A stretch of 24,306 nucleotides of DNA from Verrucomicrobiota bacterium (lineage in GTDB: Bacteria > Verrucomicrobiota > Verrucomicrobiia > Chthoniobacterales > UBA10450), in contig QHQU01000065.1 of NCBI GenBank assembly GCA_003219925.1, positions 1 through 24,306 on the forward strand, given 5' to 3'. Numbering within the stretch: position 1 is the first letter of the stretch; each line of letters begins with the position of its first letter. The notes beneath the pieces were generated by a model. The model was not told the DNA's origin. It did no database searches and worked only from the letters and a program-made list of their open reading frames with translations. This document shows positions 22,187-24,306 of this stretch, one piece after another. The position numbers and the translations under genes were made by a program.

Positions 22187-23427
22187 TAGCAAAACACTCG
22201 ATGCATCACCAGCGAGCTGGCACTCCCCCCGAGACCGCGCACATTCAAAAGCGCCTGGTGGACTCTGGCTTTGCGCGCGCGCAGCGGAACAACATCGAGA
22301 TCGCAATCAGGATCGGCGGTCTGATAATTTGCCGTGGGAGGGATTAGTTGATCACGGATCGTCAGGGCACAGGCTGCAATTTGGAGTGGCCCTGCCGCGG
22401 CCAGCGGATTCCCTGTGACGCCTTTGATGGAGCTAATCGGAATGGAATAGGCGTGGCGGCCAAACACCTCTTTGATAAATCGAATCTCGGCTGCGTCTAA
22501 TATCGGATCTCCAGGTCCATAGGCCGATATGTAATCGATTTGGCTCTTTTCGCAGCCCGCGTTTGCCAATGCCAGCTCCATTGAGCTGCGCAGTCCGGAT
22601 CCATACTGAGCCGGCTCAAGATCGCGTTGGGCGGCATAACCAGTTAGTTCGAGGTAAATACGTGCTCCTCGTGCTTCCGCCCGTTCGAGATTTTCAAGCA
22701 CGAACATTCCGGCACCTTCTGCCAGGACCCCGGATTCCCGGTTTAAATCGAATGGTTTACTTGCGCTTTCCGGACTCCCATTGTGGGGGACCGTTAGACC
22801 GCTGGCTACAAAAGCTGCCACCGTATGAGGAGTTATGGGCGCATCCGTCCCGCCGGCGATGGCCAGTTCTGCTTCTCCCGTGCGAATTGTCATGGCTGCG
22901 CTGGCAACAGCATCCAAGCCAGATGGACAGGCCGAAGACACTGTCGCCGCATGCGCACGCACGCCGATTCGATCGGCAATGACATTGGCAGCTGCCTGCG
23001 GCTTCAATGCAGAAATGGCCGTTGGCGACATACCGTGAAAACCGTGCCGGTCGAAATCGCTAATTGAGCGTTCGATAATGTCCATCGCACTGGTGCTCAC
23101 TCCAACGACAACCGGAGTGGGGCTCGGTAAATCTGCGTCATTAATCTCCAAGCCCGCGTCTTTGAGCGCCATCATCGTCGCGGCATAGGCGAACTGCGTG
23201 TGACGTGCCATTCGCTTCGGCTTGAGTTCCGGTTCGATATATTCAGATGGATTAAAATTCTTCACTTCCCCGGCGATTTGGCTTTTCAAATTGCTGGCAT
23301 CAAAAAGAGTGATCGGTCCAATGCCGCTAGGCCCGTTGAGCAAAGAATCCCAGAAAGCTGCCAGCCCGATTCCGTTCGGCGCCAGCACTCCCATCCCGGT
23401 AATAACGACGCGGTTTCGCTTAACCAT
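22186..23427 (-). CDS. FabF-like beta-ketoacyl synthase lacking both catalytic histidines
   Basis: A 413-residue cytosolic thiolase-fold protein that aligns along its whole length with FabF (KAS II). Cys167 in SSACPSGLDAV matches the acyl-accepting Cys, and Lys335 in SSIKGVTGN is kept. The two catalytic His are replaced: NAHGT is SAYGP (Tyr303) and TGHLLGAAG is TGNPLAAAG (Asn340). The C-terminal gate GFGGTN is RGLGGSAS. Classical decarboxylative condensation therefore seems unlikely; it may be an acyl-binding or acyl-transfer protein. The ATG at 23427 has GGAG seven bases upstream and gives exactly FabF length; an upstream ATG at 23484 is less likely. It is the first gene of a coupled operon with two sensor kinases. 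Confidence 0.88.
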   Translation of the reverse strand: MVKRNRVVITGMGVLAPNGIGLAAFWDSLLNGPSGIGPITLFDASNLKSQIAGEVKNFNPSEYIEPELKPKRMARHTQFAYAATMMALKDAGLEINDADLPSPTPVVVGVSTSAMDIIERSISDFDRHGFHGMSPTAISALKPQAAANVIADRIGVRAHAATVSSACPSGLDAVASAAMTIRTGEAELAIAGGTDAPITPHTVAAFVASGLTVPHNGSPESASKPFDLNRESGVLAEGAGMFVLENLERAEARGARIYLELTGYAAQRDLEPAQYGSGLRSSMELALANAGCEKSQIDYISAYGPGDPILDAAEIRFIKEVFGRHAYSIPISSIKGVTGNPLAAAGPLQIAACALTIRDQLIPPTANYQTADPDCDLDVVPLRARKARVHQALLNVRGLGGSASSLVMHRVFC

Positions 23428-23559
23428 GATGCGACTCCGCAGAGGAGAAATCCCCTCGTTCGACCTGAGGCGATTTTTGAACAAGCTTACGGTTAAAAAC
23501 GGGCGAGCCTCCGGCGTCCATCAAAAAGCCAAATTCTAATGTCCCCACTAAATGCAGTC

Positions 23560-23565
23560 ATTATA
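23560..23565 (-). promoter_or_regulatory. Candidate -10 box for the ketosynthase-kinase operon
   Basis: The minus strand reads TATAAT here, about 133 bases before the ketosynthase start. No good -35 is seen at 17 bases, so this is a weak call. Confidence 0.3.
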
Positions 23566-23591
23566 TTTTCCATCCACCCTGCCCAGCGAAC

Positions 23592-23618
23592 TTATTCACA
23601 AATTTTCACTTATTCACA
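23592..23618 (+). promoter_or_regulatory. Two direct TTATTCACA repeats (DnaA-box-like)
   Basis: ACTTATTCACA occurs twice (23590-23600 and 23608-23618), 18 bases apart. The TTATTCACA core fits the DnaA box consensus TTWTNCACA at both copies. They sit in the 305-base divergent region between the ketosynthase operon and the receiver-kinase gene. They could be sites for DnaA or another regulator. Confidence 0.45.
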
Positions 23619-23630
23619 AGATCGATCTTG
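23617..23630. promoter_or_regulatory. 14-bp perfect palindrome, operator-like
   Basis: CAAGATCGATCTTG is a perfect palindrome that abuts the second TTATTCACA repeat in the divergent regulatory region. Its size and position suit a dimeric regulator. Confidence 0.45.
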
Positions 23631-23732
23631 CATGCCGCTCATTTTTGTTTCACCCTCGGCCAAGTCCCGCAGCTCTTTTAGCCCGATAATTCACATGGAA
23701 CACGGCACGGCCCAAGCTCTAATCCGCTCATA

Positions 23733-24306
23733 GTGCACATCTCTGCATCGCCTGATCCCGCCAAGGTCCTGATTATCGATGATGAAATCGGGCCACGCGA
23801 AAGCCTGCGCATGCTGCTCAAGCCGAGCTATCAGGTCCACACTGCGGAAAACGTCGAGACCGGCTTACAGCTCTTACAGGAAAAGCGCCCCGATACAATC
23901 GTGATGGATATTCGCATGCCCGGAATGAACGGGATTGATGGCCTGCGCAAAATCCGCGAAATCGATCCCCATCTTTCCGTAATAATGTTCACGGGCTTCG
24001 GCGCGCTCGAGACCGCCCAGGAAGCGCTCCGGCTCGGCGCTAACGATTACATCAATAAACCTTTTGACGCCGTGCAAATGCGCGAAGTGATCGGCCGGAA
24101 CGTCGAGCGGACCCGTTTGCAGAGGCAAAGCGAGGTGACCGGACGCGAACTGCACGAACTGAACGAGCGACTTCGCAACGAGCTCGCGCAAAAAGAACGA
24201 CTCGCGTCTCTCGGTCAGGCGTCCGCTGAATTTGTCCACGATCTGAGTAATCCACTCACCATCGTCTGGGGTTATGTTCAAATTTTGGCCAAGAAGTTGG
24301 AACAAT
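23733..24306 (+). CDS. Receiver-histidine kinase hybrid (3' truncated by window)
   Basis: The frame from GTG 23733 runs off the right edge; 191 codons are visible. Residues about 10-125 are a full receiver domain: KVLIIDDEIGPRESL with the acidic pair, the phosphoacceptor Asp in IVMDIRMPGMNG, MFTGFGALE, and Lys in YINKPFDA. A coiled linker (ELHELNERLRNELAQKERLASLGQ) leads into a HisKA domain whose H-box is EFVHDLSNPLTIVWGYVQIL. The ATPase domain presumably lies beyond the window. No ATG precedes the receiver in frame, so GTG is the likely start. It is divergent from the ketosynthase-kinase operon and shares its control region, making it a candidate partner for the two kinases there. Confidence 0.88.
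   Translation, partial: MHISASPDPAKVLIIDDEIGPRESLRMLLKPSYQVHTAENVETGLQLLQEKRPDTIVMDIRMPGMNGIDGLRKIREIDPHLSVIMFTGFGALETAQEALRLGANDYINKPFDAVQMREVIGRNVERTRLQRQSEVTGRELHELNERLRNELAQKERLASLGQASAEFVHDLSNPLTIVWGYVQILAKKLEQ

Noticed and set aside
23592..23618. Replication origin suggested by DnaA-box-like repeats
   Set aside because: Only two boxes, no dnaA, dnaN or typical AT-rich unwinding array nearby; kept only as a regulatory motif.
23539..23733. 64-codon plus-strand frame before the receiver-kinase
   Set aside because: It runs through the regulatory repeats and the palindrome and has no recognisable protein character; likely chance.

Overview
The window looks like chromosomal DNA from a soil-type Verrucomicrobium, perhaps a Chthoniobacterales relative. 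This is an inference. It rests on the Gram-negative lipid A gene lpxD, the mix of housekeeping genes, a tiny Arg/Lys-rich protein ahead of a YacP-like NYN protein, few Shine-Dalgarno sites, and many intergenic inverted-repeat elements. No rRNA, tRNA, CRISPR array, transposase or phage gene was seen.

Left part (1-3895): the 3' end of an unidentified gene, a two-gene YeeE/YedE-type sulfur transporter, a PPK2-family polyphosphate kinase, a broken thioredoxin-2 gene that has lost its CGPC active site, and a zinc alcohol dehydrogenase. Centre-left (3896-9681): glmS and glgC diverge around a 31-bp perfect inverted repeat. They are followed by a membrane-anchored coiled-coil protein overlapping a small lipoprotein, then the small basic protein/NYN pair, which converges on a single-domain response regulator.

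Centre (9846-14457): lpxD, a class I fructose-bisphosphate aldolase, a membrane-anchored protein resembling copper type II (PHM-like) monooxygenases, and an EamA/DMT exporter. Centre-right (14521-17525): an OsmC protein upstream of a DUF4242-adenylate cyclase fusion, then a BBE-type FAD oxidoreductase.

Right part (17676-24306): an apparently translationally coupled minus-strand operon encodes a FabF-like ketosynthase followed by two related sensor histidine kinases (stop/start overlaps TAATG and ATGA). The ketosynthase keeps its active-site Cys and Lys but has Tyr and Asn in place of both catalytic His residues. Divergent from it is a receiver-histidine kinase gene cut by the window end. Their shared intergenic region carries two TTATTCACA repeats and a 14-bp palindrome. 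This ketosynthase/two-kinase unit is the best candidate for an undescribed system, possibly one that senses acyl-thioester or envelope lipid state, but that function is speculation.

At least four kinds of intergenic inverted-repeat or hairpin elements are interspersed. Two of them, at 5827-5981 and 10949-11038, belong to one family.
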